The notes under the pieces: generated by a model | Database searches by the model: none | What the model saw: the letters and a program-made list of their open reading frames with translations, nothing else | What the model was told of the DNA's origin: nothing | Assembly (NCBI RefSeq): GCF_040580765.1 | Contig: NZ_CP158687.1 | Location: 124,001 to 188,000 of the forward strand | DNA length: 64,000 bases | Source: Lentibacter algarum | Lineage (GTDB): Bacteria > Pseudomonadota > Alphaproteobacteria > Rhodobacterales > Rhodobacteraceae | Direction of reading: 5' to 3' | Program-made: the position numbers and the translations under genes | Shown here: piece after piece, positions 1-9,125 of the stretch | Layout of the letters: every line of letters begins with the position of its first letter | Numbering within the stretch: the first letter of the stretch is position 1

Positions 1-903
1 TCGGGCACAGAGGCCTGTGAGCTCGCCGTCAAAATGGCGCGTAAATATTGGTATGAGAAAGGGCAACCTGAGCGGGTGGAGATTATCACCTTTGAGGGCT
101 CTTTCCATGGCCGCTCGGCGGCAGGCATTGCGGCAGCGGGCAGCGAAAAGATGACCAAGGGTTTTGGGCCGATCCTTGGCGGGTTTACCCATCTGCCATG
201 GGGCGACCACGACGCTTTGCGCGCGGCTGTGAGCGAGAACACCGCGGCAATTCTGATTGAACCTGTGCAGGGCGAGGGCGGTATTCGTCCGCTGCCTGAC
301 CAGTGCCTGAAGGGGCTGCGCGATCTCTGCGACGAGACGGGTGCGCTGCTGATCTTGGATGAGGTGCAATGTGGCGTGGGCCGCACTGGGAAACTCTTTG
401 CCCATGAGTGGTCAGGGATTGAGCCTGATATTATGATGGTTGCGAAGGGCATTGGCGGGGGCTTCCCGCTCGGGGCTGTGCTGGCCCGCGAAGAGGCCGC
501 GAGCGGAATGGTCGCCGGGACGCATGGCAGCACATACGGGGGCAACCCTCTCGCCTGCGCTGTTGGTCTCAAGGTGATGGAGATTGTTTCGGACCCTGCG
601 TTTCTAGCTGAGGTGAACGCCCGCGCGGGCGGCTTGCGCCAGAAGCTTGAGGGCTTGGTTGCGGCGCATCCTGATGTGTTTGAAGGTGTGCGCGGCGCGG
701 GGCTGATGCTGGGCCTGAAGTGTAAGGTTGCGCCGATTGACGTTGTGAAGGCGGGGTATGAGGCGGGTGTGCTCTCTGTCCCTGCTGCGGATAATGTGGT
801 GCGGCTTTTGCCAGCGCTGAACATTACGGAGAGTGATATTTCTGAGGCGGTGGCGCGCCTTGATAAAGCCGCGAGCGCGGTCAGTGAAGGACTTAAGGCA
901 TGA
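1..903 (+). CDS. argD: Acetylornithine aminotransferase, 5' end missing
   Basis: PLP-dependent class III aminotransferase of arginine biosynthesis, making N-acetylornithine from the semialdehyde with glutamate as amino donor. The frame is open from the first base ([16 protein letters not shown], the usual motif just before the middle of the protein), so the gene starts before the window and roughly the first 100 residues are absent. The PLP-binding region is visible: [14 protein letters not shown] carries the aspartate that contacts the ring nitrogen and [14 protein letters not shown] carries the Schiff-base lysine. The C-terminus is complete. The stop codon overlaps the start of argF in ATGA, so the two are translationally coupled. 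An argD-argF pair of this kind is usual in Rhodobacteraceae. Confidence 0.93.
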   Translation, partial: SGTEACELAVKMARKYWYEKGQPERVEIITFEGSFHGRSAAGIAAAGSEKMTKGFGPILGGFTHLPWGDHDALRAAVSENTAAILIEPVQGEGGIRPLPDQCLKGLRDLCDETGALLILDEVQCGVGRTGKLFAHEWSGIEPDIMMVAKGIGGGFPLGAVLAREEAASGMVAGTHGSTYGGNPLACAVGLKVMEIVSDPAFLAEVNARAGGLRQKLEGLVAAHPDVFEGVRGAGLMLGLKCKVAPIDVVKAGYEAGVLSVPAADNVVRLLPALNITESDISEAVARLDKAASAVSEGLKA

Positions 904-1826
904 ACCATTTTCTCGACATTCATAAAACGAGCAAGGACGACTTGCGCGGTATTATTGACCAAGCAGCGGCAATGAAAACGGCGCGGGCAGGACGGCCCAA
1001 GGGTGCGCTTGATGACGAGCGCCCGCTTGAGGGGCAAATGGTTGCGCTGATTTTTGAAAAGCCCTCCACGCGTACGCGGGTGAGCTTTGATGTGGGTGTG
1101 CGTCAGATGGGGGGGCAGACCATGCTTCTGACGGGCAGTGAAATGCAGCTTGGCCACGGTGAAACGATTGCGGATACCGCTAAAGTGATGAGCCGCTATG
1201 TCGACCTGATCATGATCCGTACATTTGATGAGTCTGTGCTGCTGGAAATGGCGGAGCATGCGACTGTTCCTGTGATCAACGGGCTCACGGACCGTACGCA
1301 TCCTTGCCAGATCATGGCGGATGTTCTGACCTATGAGGAGCACCGCGGCTCTATCAAGGGCAAGAAAGTGGTTTGGTGTGGCGATGGCAACAATGTCTGT
1401 GCGTCCTTCCTGCATGCGGCGGCGCAGTTTGGCTTTGATATGGTCTTTGCGGGGCCAAGCCAGCTGGACCCTGAAGACGAATTTATCGGCCTTGCCCGTA
1501 AAGCAGGTGTGAGCGTGAGCCTTGAGCGGGATGCGAAGACTGCTGTGCAGGGTGCGGATCTTGTTGTCACAGACACATGGGTGAGCATGCATGACGGGCA
1601 AAGCACCAAAGAGCGCCGCCACAATATGCTGCGGCCCTATCAAGTGAACGAAGACCTGATGCGTCATGCGAAGCCTGATGCGCTGTTTATGCATTGCTTG
1701 CCTGCGCATCGCGAGGACGAGGCGACGAGCGCTGTGATGGACGGGCCGAACTCTGTGATCTTTGATGAGGCGGAGAACCGTCTTCATGCGCAGAAGGCTG
1801 TGGTGCGCTGGTGTCTAGGCAAGTAG
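900..1826 (+). CDS. argF: Ornithine carbamoyltransferase
   Basis: Cytoplasmic enzyme that joins carbamoyl phosphate and ornithine to give citrulline. At 308 residues it has the normal family length. The carbamoyl-phosphate loop [13 protein letters not shown] is near residues 54-66, the [10 protein letters not shown] motif near the middle, and the ornithine-loop [10 protein letters not shown] near the C-terminus. The start ATG overlaps the argD stop by four bases, so both probably form one arginine biosynthesis operon. Nothing unusual is visible in the catalytic motifs. Confidence 0.96.
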   Translation: MNHFLDIHKTSKDDLRGIIDQAAAMKTARAGRPKGALDDERPLEGQMVALIFEKPSTRTRVSFDVGVRQMGGQTMLLTGSEMQLGHGETIADTAKVMSRYVDLIMIRTFDESVLLEMAEHATVPVINGLTDRTHPCQIMADVLTYEEHRGSIKGKKVVWCGDGNNVCASFLHAAAQFGFDMVFAGPSQLDPEDEFIGLARKAGVSVSLERDAKTAVQGADLVVTDTWVSMHDGQSTKERRHNMLRPYQVNEDLMRHAKPDALFMHCLPAHREDEATSAVMDGPNSVIFDEAENRLHAQKAVVRWCLGK

Positions 1827-1845
1827 GCGCGGCTTAAGCAGAGCT

Positions 1846-1923
1846 TGGGGGGCAGTCCCCCAGGCCGCAGCCAAGCTGGGGGACCAGTCCCCAGGCCCCT
1901 TGGGATATTTCTTGAAAGAGGAA
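1846..1923. repeat. GC-rich double-hairpin intergenic element, copy A
   Basis: Two hairpins follow argF: GGGGG/CCCCC around 1848-1861 with a CAGT loop, and CTGGGG/CCCCAG at 1876-1881 and 1889-1894. They are followed by the tail GGGATATTT, three or four bases, then GAAAGAGGAA (1902-1923). The same tail occurs at 11011-11031 and 45185-45206, and in weaker form at 35899-35920, so this is a dispersed repeat family. It may serve as a transcription end or RNA-stability element between argF and gnd; that role is inference. Confidence 0.6.
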
Positions 1924-2000
1924 GCCGTAGGAGCTTTGGTCTCTGTGCTTGCGCTTAGTGTTTTGTCCAATAGGATGCTAGCGCAAACAGGAGAGTGTGA

Positions 2001-3398
2001 ATGTCGCGCGCGAATATCGGTATTTACGGGCTTGGTGTGATGGGGAGCGCTTTGGCGCTGAACCTTGCTGAGCAGGGATTTGACGTTGCGGTGACCAACC
2101 GCGAGGTGAGCTGGATCGCCGACTTTGTTGCAGAGGCGGGGCCGTTGGCCGAGCGTCTGCATCCGCATTCTGAGCTCTCTGCCTTTGTGTCAGGACTGAA
2201 AACACCTCGGGTGATTCTGTTTATGATCCCGTCGGGCGCGCCTATGGACAGCATGATCGCGGCTGTCACGCCGTTGCTTGAGGCAGGTGATACGATCATT
2301 GACGGGGGCAACGCGAATTTCCACGATACGCGGCGACGCGCGGAGGCGCTGGGCCAGCAGGATCTGCACTTTGTCGGTATGGGCGTTTCGGGCGGCGAGA
2401 AGGGTGCGCGGCATGGGCCGTCGATGATGGTTGGTGGTACGGCGCATTCTTGGACCCAGCTTGAACCGATGTTGAGGGCTATTGCCGCGAAATATGAAGG
2501 CGTGCCTTGTGTGGCGCATCTGGGGCCTGACGGGGCGGGGCATTTTGTGAAGACCGTGCACAACGGGATTGAATATGCCGATATGCAAATGATCGCGGAG
2601 GCTTATGGGCTGATGCGTTTTGGACTTGGAATGAGTGCACCGGAGATTGGTGCGCAGTTTGAGGCTTGGGATAAGGGACCGCTGCGCTCCTATCTTGTGG
2701 AAATCACAGGTGCGCTACTGCAATACGAGGAGGCAGGCGTTCCGTTTGTCGACCATATCCGTGATGCGGCGGGTCAAAAGGGCACGGGACGCTGGACTGT
2801 GATCGAAGCGCTGCAGATGGGGCAGAGCGCGAGTATGATTGAAGCGGCCATTGGTGCGCGGAGTTGGTCGTCGGAAAAGGTCCTTCGCGAGCGGCTTGGC
2901 GTGCAATATGGCGCAGGGCGCGGCGCTGTTTCCGTCAGCTTGGATCAAATCGCGGATGCGTTGATGGCGGGGCGTATCTTGGCCTATGCGCAGGGCTTTC
3001 GCATTTTGAGGCAGGCCGCCGAGGAATATAACTGGCCGCTTGATTTTGCGCGGATTGCGCAAATTTGGCGGGCAGGCTGTATCATACGTGCGGCCTTGCT
3101 GGACGATATCGCCGAGGCTTTTGAGAACAGTGCCAGCCATGGCGGGCAGCTTTTGGAAGCGGAGGCGATTGCGGCCAAGCTTCAGGCCGCTCTGCCCAGG
3201 TTGCGGGCTGTTGCCGGCGCAGCACTGGGGGCGGGGCATCCTGCGCCTGCCTTGAGCAGTGCTGTCAGCTTCTTTGACAGCCTGCGGATTGGCAGCGGCA
3301 CGGCCAATATCATTCAGGCGCAGCGAGATTTTTTTGGCCGCCACGGCTTTGAGAGGCTCGACCAAGAGGGCAAGCATCATGGGCCGTGGTGGGACTGA
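2001..3398 (+). CDS. gnd: 6-phosphogluconate dehydrogenase (decarboxylating)
   Basis: Oxidises and decarboxylates 6-phosphogluconate to ribulose 5-phosphate with NAD(P)+ in the pentose phosphate pathway. The length, 465 residues, matches the dimeric long-chain form. The N-terminal Rossmann fold has GLGVMG at about residues 11-16. The substrate loop GVSGGEKGARHGPSMMVGG and the catalytic HFVKTVHNGIEYADMQMI (Lys and Asn of the active site) are intact. The C-terminal tail keeps IQAQRDFFGRHGFERLD, which supplies Arg and His to the neighbouring subunit. AGGAG lies 8 bases before the ATG. The gene is convergent with pit, 14 bp apart. Confidence 0.93.
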   Translation: MSRANIGIYGLGVMGSALALNLAEQGFDVAVTNREVSWIADFVAEAGPLAERLHPHSELSAFVSGLKTPRVILFMIPSGAPMDSMIAAVTPLLEAGDTIIDGGNANFHDTRRRAEALGQQDLHFVGMGVSGGEKGARHGPSMMVGGTAHSWTQLEPMLRAIAAKYEGVPCVAHLGPDGAGHFVKTVHNGIEYADMQMIAEAYGLMRFGLGMSAPEIGAQFEAWDKGPLRSYLVEITGALLQYEEAGVPFVDHIRDAAGQKGTGRWTVIEALQMGQSASMIEAAIGARSWSSEKVLRERLGVQYGAGRGAVSVSLDQIADALMAGRILAYAQGFRILRQAAEEYNWPLDFARIAQIWRAGCIIRAALLDDIAEAFENSASHGGQLLEAEAIAAKLQAALPRLRAVAGAALGAGHPAPALSSAVSFFDSLRIGSGTANIIQAQRDFFGRHGFERLDQEGKHHGPWWD

Positions 3399-3412
3399 AC
3401 GAAGCTTTGAGC

Positions 3413-4900
3413 TTAGTGTACGACGGCGGACAGAATATAGAAGATCAGCCCTGACATGATGGCGGCGGCGGGCACTGTGATGACCCATGCTGCGATGATT
3501 GTCATGAAGTGTGAACGGCGCACGAGCTTGCGACGACGGCGCTCTTCTGGGGCAATACGCTGTGCATCTGGCATTGCAACCGTGCTGGCACGCATGCGCT
3601 TTGCGGCGTCCCATTCGCGGAAGAAGCCAACGCCGAAGACTGCGCCCACGGCAATATGTGTCGAGGACACAGGCAGGCCGAGCCAACTTGCGATGATCAC
3701 TGTGATTGCGGCTGAGAGCGAGACACAATAGGCGCGCATTGGGTTGAGCTTTGTGATCTGTGAGCCGACCATGCGGATCAGTTTGGGGCCAAAGAGGAAG
3801 AGGCCGAAGCTGATCCCGAAGGCGCCGATGATCATGACCCACATTGGGATCGCGACTTTGTCAGCAAAGCTGCCGTATTCGGCGGCGTGCACGATGGCTG
3901 CGAGGGGGCCAACCGCATTGGCCACATCATTGGCCCCGTGGGCGAAGCTGAGCAGTGCTGCCGAGATAACCAGTGGAATGCCAAAGAGGGTTTTGAGAGA
4001 TTTGTTTCGGTTCTCAAGCCCTTCAGACTGACGGCGGATCAGTGGGATTGTTACAAGCCATGCCGCGACACCAAGTGCGAGGCCGATGGCCAGAGCTGTT
4101 GGAAGATCGATCTTCATGATGCGCTTGAGGCCCTTGAGGGCAAGGTACGAAGCGAAAGCGCCCGCCATGATGCCTACGAGGATTGGAACCCACTTTTTGG
4201 CGGCTGCGATCTTGTCGTCTTGATAGATCACACGCGATTTGATCAGAGCGAGGAAGGCGGCGGCAATGGCTCCGCCCAGAACAGGCGAGATGACCCAGCT
4301 CGCGGCGATGGCGCTCATGGTGGGCCAGTTGACAGCGGAGAGGCCCGCGGCAGCGATGCCTGCGCCCATGACGCCACCGACAACAGAGTGTGTTGTTGAG
4401 ACAGGCGCGCCGACCCATGTGGCGAGGTTGACCCAGAGCGCAGCGGAAATCAGCGCGGCCATCATGGCCCAGATGAACACATCGGCAGAGGCCATTGTAG
4501 AGGGGGCAATGATGCCTTTGGAAATTGTGGAGACCACATCACCGCCCGCGAGGAGCGCGCCGGCGCTTTCGAAGACAACGGCGATGGCGATGGCGCCGCT
4601 AAGTGTGAGCGCGTTGGCGCCAACGGCGGGGCCCATGTTGTTGGCGACATCGTTTGCGCCGATGTTGAGCGCCATGTAGGCGCCGAAGACGGCGGCGAGG
4701 ATGACCACGTAGTTTTGCGGTTCAAAGCCGAAGAAGATCGCAGCGGACAGGCCGGCGAGGACCATAAAGGCAAGCGCTATGCCGGGGCCCATCATGGGGC
4801 GTGCAACATACTGGGTGGCATTTTCCAGATAGGATAGGCGGTGCAGGTCGCGGTCGAGTGTTTCGAGGTGATCGGCGTCGTGCTTATTGAAATCTGTCAT
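3413..4900 (-). CDS. pit: Inorganic phosphate transporter, PiT family
   Basis: Inner-membrane low-affinity phosphate (metal-phosphate) symporter. The 495-residue protein has the two inverted PiT signatures: GANDVANNMGPAVGANAL in the N-terminal half and HGANDVANAVGPLAAIVHA in the C-terminal half. About ten to twelve hydrophobic segments are visible. A hydrophilic N-terminal tail of about 35 residues precedes the first membrane helix. AAGGGGGG lies just before the ATG. A row of three Pho-box-like heptamers sits 59-87 bp upstream and overlaps the end of the neighbouring Nudix gene, so PhoB control is likely. No PhoU-like partner gene is next to it. Confidence 0.92.
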   Translation of the reverse strand: MTDFNKHDADHLETLDRDLHRLSYLENATQYVARPMMGPGIALAFMVLAGLSAAIFFGFEPQNYVVILAAVFGAYMALNIGANDVANNMGPAVGANALTLSGAIAIAVVFESAGALLAGGDVVSTISKGIIAPSTMASADVFIWAMMAALISAALWVNLATWVGAPVSTTHSVVGGVMGAGIAAAGLSAVNWPTMSAIAASWVISPVLGGAIAAAFLALIKSRVIYQDDKIAAAKKWVPILVGIMAGAFASYLALKGLKRIMKIDLPTALAIGLALGVAAWLVTIPLIRRQSEGLENRNKSLKTLFGIPLVISAALLSFAHGANDVANAVGPLAAIVHAAEYGSFADKVAIPMWVMIIGAFGISFGLFLFGPKLIRMVGSQITKLNPMRAYCVSLSAAITVIIASWLGLPVSSTHIAVGAVFGVGFFREWDAAKRMRASTVAMPDAQRIAPEERRRRKLVRRSHFMTIIAAWVITVPAAAIMSGLIFYILSAVVH

Positions 4901-4958
4901 TTTGCCCCCCTTGGCGTTCCCGCTCGGTTAGAGAAGGTTGGGGCGTAATTCAATCAAT

Positions 4959-4987
4959 TTGTCACAAAACTGATACAAAACTGTTAC
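4959..4987. promoter_or_regulatory. Pho-box-like array of three heptamers upstream of pit
   Basis: On the plus strand TTGTCAC (4959-4965), CTGATAC (4970-4976) and CTGTTAC (4981-4987) are separated by AAAA each time, giving the 11-bp period of PhoB half-sites (consensus CTGTCAT/C). The array is 59 bp from the pit start, reads in the direction opposite to pit transcription, and covers the last codons of the Nudix gene. PhoB binding is inferred from the pattern. Confidence 0.6.
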
Positions 4988-5448
4988 AAACTGCGCAGCA
5001 TGTCCTGCAGTTGGGGCTCTTGCACCATGTTTGCAGCTTCTGCTGGGCTGACCCATTTGCGCTCGCGCTGGGAGGCTTCTGGGTAGTCATCGCGCATTTC
5101 GTTGACTTTCACCGAGAAGACCAATGTTTCTACTGCCACAGGCAGGCCGCCTTTGAGCTCTTTGTCATAATTGTAGAGACCAAGCGCTTTGCCCATGACC
5201 GTGCCTTTGCGCACGCCCGCTTCTTCCCAAGCTTCTTGCAGCGCGGCTTCAGAGGCGTTTTTACCATCAATTGGCCAGCCCTTGGGAATGATCCAGCGGC
5301 CCGTATCCCGCGAGGTGACGAGCAAGATTTCTTTGTCGTCGGTGTCGTTGGCTTGCTTGTAGCACAATGCTGCGACTTGCAGCCGCTTTGGACGACGCAG
5401 AAACGGGCTGAGGAGCTCGCTCCAAGCTTTTTGGAATTGTTTATTCAT
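4984..5448 (-). CDS. Nudix hydrolase, diphosphoinositol/ApnA-type
   Basis: Hydrolyses a nucleoside diphosphate linked to another moiety; substrate unknown. The Nudix box spans about residues 57-79 (GWPIDGKNASEAALQEAWEE, then AGV). The metal-binding EAWEEAG glutamates are kept, but the canonical first Glu is Lys and the canonical Arg is Gln. I place the start at MNKQFQKAW, because the domain begins soon after (RRPKRLQVAALCY) and the upstream stretch is AT-rich and promoter-like. A longer start at 5532 overlaps the hrpB stop in ATGA and cannot be excluded. The stop codon lies inside the Pho-box array. Confidence 0.82.
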   Translation of the reverse strand: MNKQFQKAWSELLSPFLRRPKRLQVAALCYKQANDTDDKEILLVTSRDTGRWIIPKGWPIDGKNASEAALQEAWEEAGVRKGTVMGKALGLYNYDKELKGGLPVAVETLVFSVKVNEMRDDYPEASQRERKWVSPAEAANMVQEPQLQDMLRSL

Positions 5449-5528
5449 AAGTGACTGACTAACTGCCGCGATTTTATTATTGATTAACACACGTATACCA
5501 TTTTTTTCTGCAATTGCAAAGACGGCGC

Positions 5529-7952
5529 TCATGAGCGGCGTTTTGTACGCAGGGTAGGGTCTGCTTCGCGGGGGTCTTCGGGCCACGGGTGGCGGGGATA
5601 GCGGCCACGCATGTCTTTGCGCACATCAGAATAGGAGGTATCCCAGAATGCTGGGATATCCATTGTGGTTTGCACGGGGCGCTGGGCGGGCGACAGGAGC
5701 GTGACGCGTAGAGGCTTGCCCGCGACTTGGGGGTGGGTGCGCTGGCCAAACATTTCCTGAATGCGCAGCGAGATTTCGGGATCATCGCCCGCGTAATCAA
5801 TCGGGATCTGACGGCCCAAGGGCGTGGTGAAATGAGCGGGGGCGTGCTGAGCCAAGAGCTGGGTTTGTTCGTAGGTCAGCTGCGCTTGGAGCGCTGAATG
5901 GATGTCAAAGGACTTCCACTGCGCATCTGTTTTTACGCCTGTAATATATGGTGTAAGCCAAACCTCCAATGTCTCAAGGAGCGCTGTGTCGGACATATCG
6001 GGCATCTCGTGGCCTGCTTGCGTCAGAAGAGCAACGCGCGCGCGTAGGCGCTCGGCGGCGGGAGAGGGCTTGAGGCCGAGCTCGCGGATGCCGCCGCACA
6101 TGGCGCGGGCTGTGTCTTCTTGCGGCGCGTCTTTCCATATTCGCGATTGCAGTGCGAGTTGGCCAAAGCGCTCTTCCTCCAGCGCCATCACGCGGCGCTC
6201 GCGGCGGGACCAATGACAAGAGTTTTGCCATGTTATGTCGGGAGCGAAGACCTCACGCAGCTCGGCCTCTGATATCTGGAGCGCAGCGCGAATGCGGGCC
6301 TCGCGCGGGTGACCGTCGGTGTCTGTCACGACAAGCAGGCGGGCGGCGGCGAGTGGATCGTCATCGGCAAGATATGTGCCTTTGCCGCCCGATGTGAGAA
6401 AGCGTGGCGCATCGCCTGTGCGGCGCAGCGCGATGCGATCAGGATAGGCGAGCGCAGCCATTTGAGCGGGAGAATAGCCTGTGGGTACATCGGGCGCTGT
6501 GCGGGCGAGGCGCTTGGCTTCGGTGCGGACTTGGGCAAGCGCGGCGTGATTGACCTGATGGGGCACAGCACGGGGGTTTTCCAGCGCTTTGAGGCGCAAA
6601 GCGAGATCGGCGGGTGCGCCCTTAAGAATATCACGTTCGCTCAGAAGTGCTGCGACAGGCGCGGCAGATTTACCTGCGAGGGCAAGCATGTGGCCAAGGC
6701 GCGGGTGTACGGGCAGGGCCGCGAGCGTGCGGCCATGAGCAGTAATGCGATGCTCTGTATCATGGGCACCAAGGGCCAACAGGAGGCTTTGCGCCTCTGC
6801 GAGTGTGCCTTCGGGGGGAGCTGTGAGCAGGGGCAAATCAGCGCTGCCCCAAAGGGCGAGTTCAAGGGCGAAAGGGGCAAGATCAGCCACCTCAATTTCA
6901 GCAGGCGCAAAGGCGGGCAGCGCGCCTTCTTCGCCCCGTGTCCAGAGGCGATAGCAGGTGCCTGTCGCCACACGGCCTGCGCGTCCTTGGCGCTGGGTGG
7001 CTTCTGCACGGCTGACCTTTTCTGTAACGAGGCGGGAAAGGCCAGAGCCTGCATCATAGCGCGCGCGGCGGGCGAGGCCTGCGTCGAGCACCACGCGGAC
7101 ATCTTCGATGGTCAGCGAGGTTTCGGCGATGGAGGTTGCCAACACGATTTTGCGTCCAGATTTTGCGGGGCGGATGGCGGCTTGCTGATCTTTGAAGGGG
7201 AGTGCGCCGAAAAGCATGTGAACCGAGACGCCCTCGGGGACGCGTGCATCAAGCTGGGCGGCCGCGCGGCGAATTTCTCCTTCGCCCGGGAGGAACGCAA
7301 GGAGGCCGCCGTTTGTCTCGGGCAGTATGCTGAGGATTTGCTCTACCATGGCTTCGGCAATCCGTGCGCCCTTGGGAAGCGGCTTTTCAAGCCAACGGGT
7401 TTCAACAGGAAAGCTGCGGCCTTCGGATGTGACCACGGGTGCGCCGCCCATGAGCGCGGCGACGGGGGCGGCATCTAGCGTGGCAGACATCACCAGCAGC
7501 CTGAGATCATCGCGGAGGGCTTCGCTGATTTCTAGGCAGAGGGCGAGGCCGAGATCGGCGTTGAGCGAGCGTTCGTGGAACTCGTCAAAGATCACCATGC
7601 CCACGCCTGAAAGCTCGGGATCAGATTGCAACATGCGGGTGAGGATGCCTTCGGTGACAACTTCCACACGCGTTTGCTTGCTTGTCTTGCTTTCGCCGCG
7701 GATGCGGTAGCCGACTGTTGCGCCGATCTCCTCCCCAAGTGTGGAGGCCATATATTCGGCTGCGGAGCGCGCTGCGAGGCGGCGAGGCTCAAGCATGAGG
7801 ATGCGGCCAGTGACGAGACCTGAACTCAGCAATGCAAGGGGTACGACTGTTGTTTTACCCGCGCCGGGAGGGGCTTGAAGCACCGCGCGCGTGCCGCTTT
7901 GGAATGCGGCGAGGAGCGCGGGGAGCGCATCATGGATCGGCAAGTTTTGCAT
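5529..7952 (-). CDS. hrpB: ATP-dependent helicase HrpB
   Basis: DEAH-family RNA helicase-like protein of about 807 residues, the usual HrpB length. Walker A is APPGAGKTT (about residues 27-35), motif II is DEFHERS, motif III is SATLD, and motif VI is QRQGRAGR. The HrpB-specific C-terminal region follows. The open frame continues far upstream to 8687, but that part is antisense to meaB and lacks HrpB similarity. The start chosen, MQNLPIHDALP, is the usual N-terminus; MLQRD five codons upstream is an alternative. It is divergent from meaB with a 60-bp gap. The cellular role of HrpB is poorly defined in most bacteria. Confidence 0.92.
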   Translation of the reverse strand: MQNLPIHDALPALLAAFQSGTRAVLQAPPGAGKTTVVPLALLSSGLVTGRILMLEPRRLAARSAAEYMASTLGEEIGATVGYRIRGESKTSKQTRVEVVTEGILTRMLQSDPELSGVGMVIFDEFHERSLNADLGLALCLEISEALRDDLRLLVMSATLDAAPVAALMGGAPVVTSEGRSFPVETRWLEKPLPKGARIAEAMVEQILSILPETNGGLLAFLPGEGEIRRAAAQLDARVPEGVSVHMLFGALPFKDQQAAIRPAKSGRKIVLATSIAETSLTIEDVRVVLDAGLARRARYDAGSGLSRLVTEKVSRAEATQRQGRAGRVATGTCYRLWTRGEEGALPAFAPAEIEVADLAPFALELALWGSADLPLLTAPPEGTLAEAQSLLLALGAHDTEHRITAHGRTLAALPVHPRLGHMLALAGKSAAPVAALLSERDILKGAPADLALRLKALENPRAVPHQVNHAALAQVRTEAKRLARTAPDVPTGYSPAQMAALAYPDRIALRRTGDAPRFLTSGGKGTYLADDDPLAAARLLVVTDTDGHPREARIRAALQISEAELREVFAPDITWQNSCHWSRRERRVMALEEERFGQLALQSRIWKDAPQEDTARAMCGGIRELGLKPSPAAERLRARVALLTQAGHEMPDMSDTALLETLEVWLTPYITGVKTDAQWKSFDIHSALQAQLTYEQTQLLAQHAPAHFTTPLGRQIPIDYAGDDPEISLRIQEMFGQRTHPQVAGKPLRVTLLSPAQRPVQTTMDIPAFWDTSYSDVRKDMRGRYPRHPWPEDPREADPTLRTKRRS

Positions 7953-8012
7953 GTCCCTTTGGAGCATGGCGCGGGCTGGACAATCAAGCGGCAAAGAGGG
8001 CATATTTTGCGC

Positions 8013-8987
8013 ATGGATATTGAAGCAGTAGCAGACCGAATTCTTGATGGGGACCGCCGCGCTCTGGCGCGGGCGATTACGCTTGTGGAAAGTGGCCGCG
8101 AAGACCACCGCGCGGAGGCCCGTGCCCTTCTGGAGCGTCTGAAGGGGGCAGGGCGGCAAGCCTTGCGGATCGGACTTTCGGGCACGCCAGGCGTGGGCAA
8201 GTCGACGTTTATCGAAAGCTTTGGCTTGATGCTTGTGAAGGCAGGGCTGCGCGTTGCTGTGCTGGCTGTCGATCCAAGCTCGGCACGCTCTGGCGGGTCT
8301 ATTCTGGGCGATAAGACTCGGATGGAATTTCTGAGCCGAGAGCCTGCGGCGTTTATCCGCCCTTCGCCAAGCCAGACCCAGCTTGGTGGTGTGGCACGGC
8401 GTACGAGGGAAGCTGTCGCACTCTGTGAGGCGGCTGGGTTTGATGTTGTCTTGATCGAAACTGTTGGTGTGGGCCAGTCGGAGACTGTTGTCGCCGAAAT
8501 GTCGGATCTCTTTGTGTTGTTGCTCGCTCCAGCGGGAGGCGACGAGCTTCAAGGCGTGAAGCGCGGTATTATGGAGATGGCTGACCTGATCCTTGTGAAT
8601 AAGGCGGATGGTGATCTGAAATCTGCGGCGACACGGACCTGCGCGGACTATGCGGGCGCGCTGAGGCTTTTGCGCAAGCGGGCTCAAGACCCTGAAGGCT
8701 ACCCAAAGGCTATGACTGTTTCAGCGCTGGAAGAGCATGGGTTGTCTGTGGCTTGGGAGGCGATGTGCGAGCTCAATGATTGGCGGCGCGCCAATGGGCA
8801 TTTCGACGGAACGCGCGCGCGACAGGCGCGGCATTGGTTTGCTGAAGATGTACGCCAAGGGCTACTGGCGCGGCTTCAAACAGGCGAGATGCGCAGTGTG
8901 ATGGATGCGCTTGCGGCAGAGGTTGAGGCCGGGCAGATGACCCCCTCGGCCGCCGCGGCAGAGGCACTTGAAAAGCTTGGCGGCTAA
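8013..8987 (+). CDS. meaB: MeaB/ArgK G-protein chaperone for methylmalonyl-CoA mutase
   Basis: SIMIBI-class GTPase that protects and loads cobalamin-dependent acyl-CoA mutases. The 324-residue protein has the P-loop GTPGVGKST (about residues 57-65), the DPSS segment of switch I (VLAVDPSSARSGGSILGDKT), ETVGVGQSE for switch II, and NKAD as the G4 specificity motif. The start MDIEAV at 8013 follows AAGAGGG. The longer frame from 7875 lies antisense to hrpB and is unlikely. No mutase gene is in the window. MeaB implies that the organism uses adenosylcobalamin, in line with nrdJ further downstream. Confidence 0.93.
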   Translation: MDIEAVADRILDGDRRALARAITLVESGREDHRAEARALLERLKGAGRQALRIGLSGTPGVGKSTFIESFGLMLVKAGLRVAVLAVDPSSARSGGSILGDKTRMEFLSREPAAFIRPSPSQTQLGGVARRTREAVALCEAAGFDVVLIETVGVGQSETVVAEMSDLFVLLLAPAGGDELQGVKRGIMEMADLILVNKADGDLKSAATRTCADYAGALRLLRKRAQDPEGYPKAMTVSALEEHGLSVAWEAMCELNDWRRANGHFDGTRARQARHWFAEDVRQGLLARLQTGEMRSVMDALAAEVEAGQMTPSAAAAEALEKLGG

Positions 8988-9125
8988 GCGCGGCTTTCGG
9001 AAAGATTGAACAAGGGTTTTGGGCGGGCGAAAAATGCGCCATGCCTGTGGCGCGTGTGGGCCGCATGTGCTTGATTTGTCCGCAATTGCGCAGCCAGAAT
9101 TGTTCTCTGTAACAGGAGTACAACC

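Noticed and set aside
7953..8687. N-terminal extension of hrpB to 8687
   Set aside because: It is antisense to meaB and has no HrpB similarity; the family N-terminus fits 7952.
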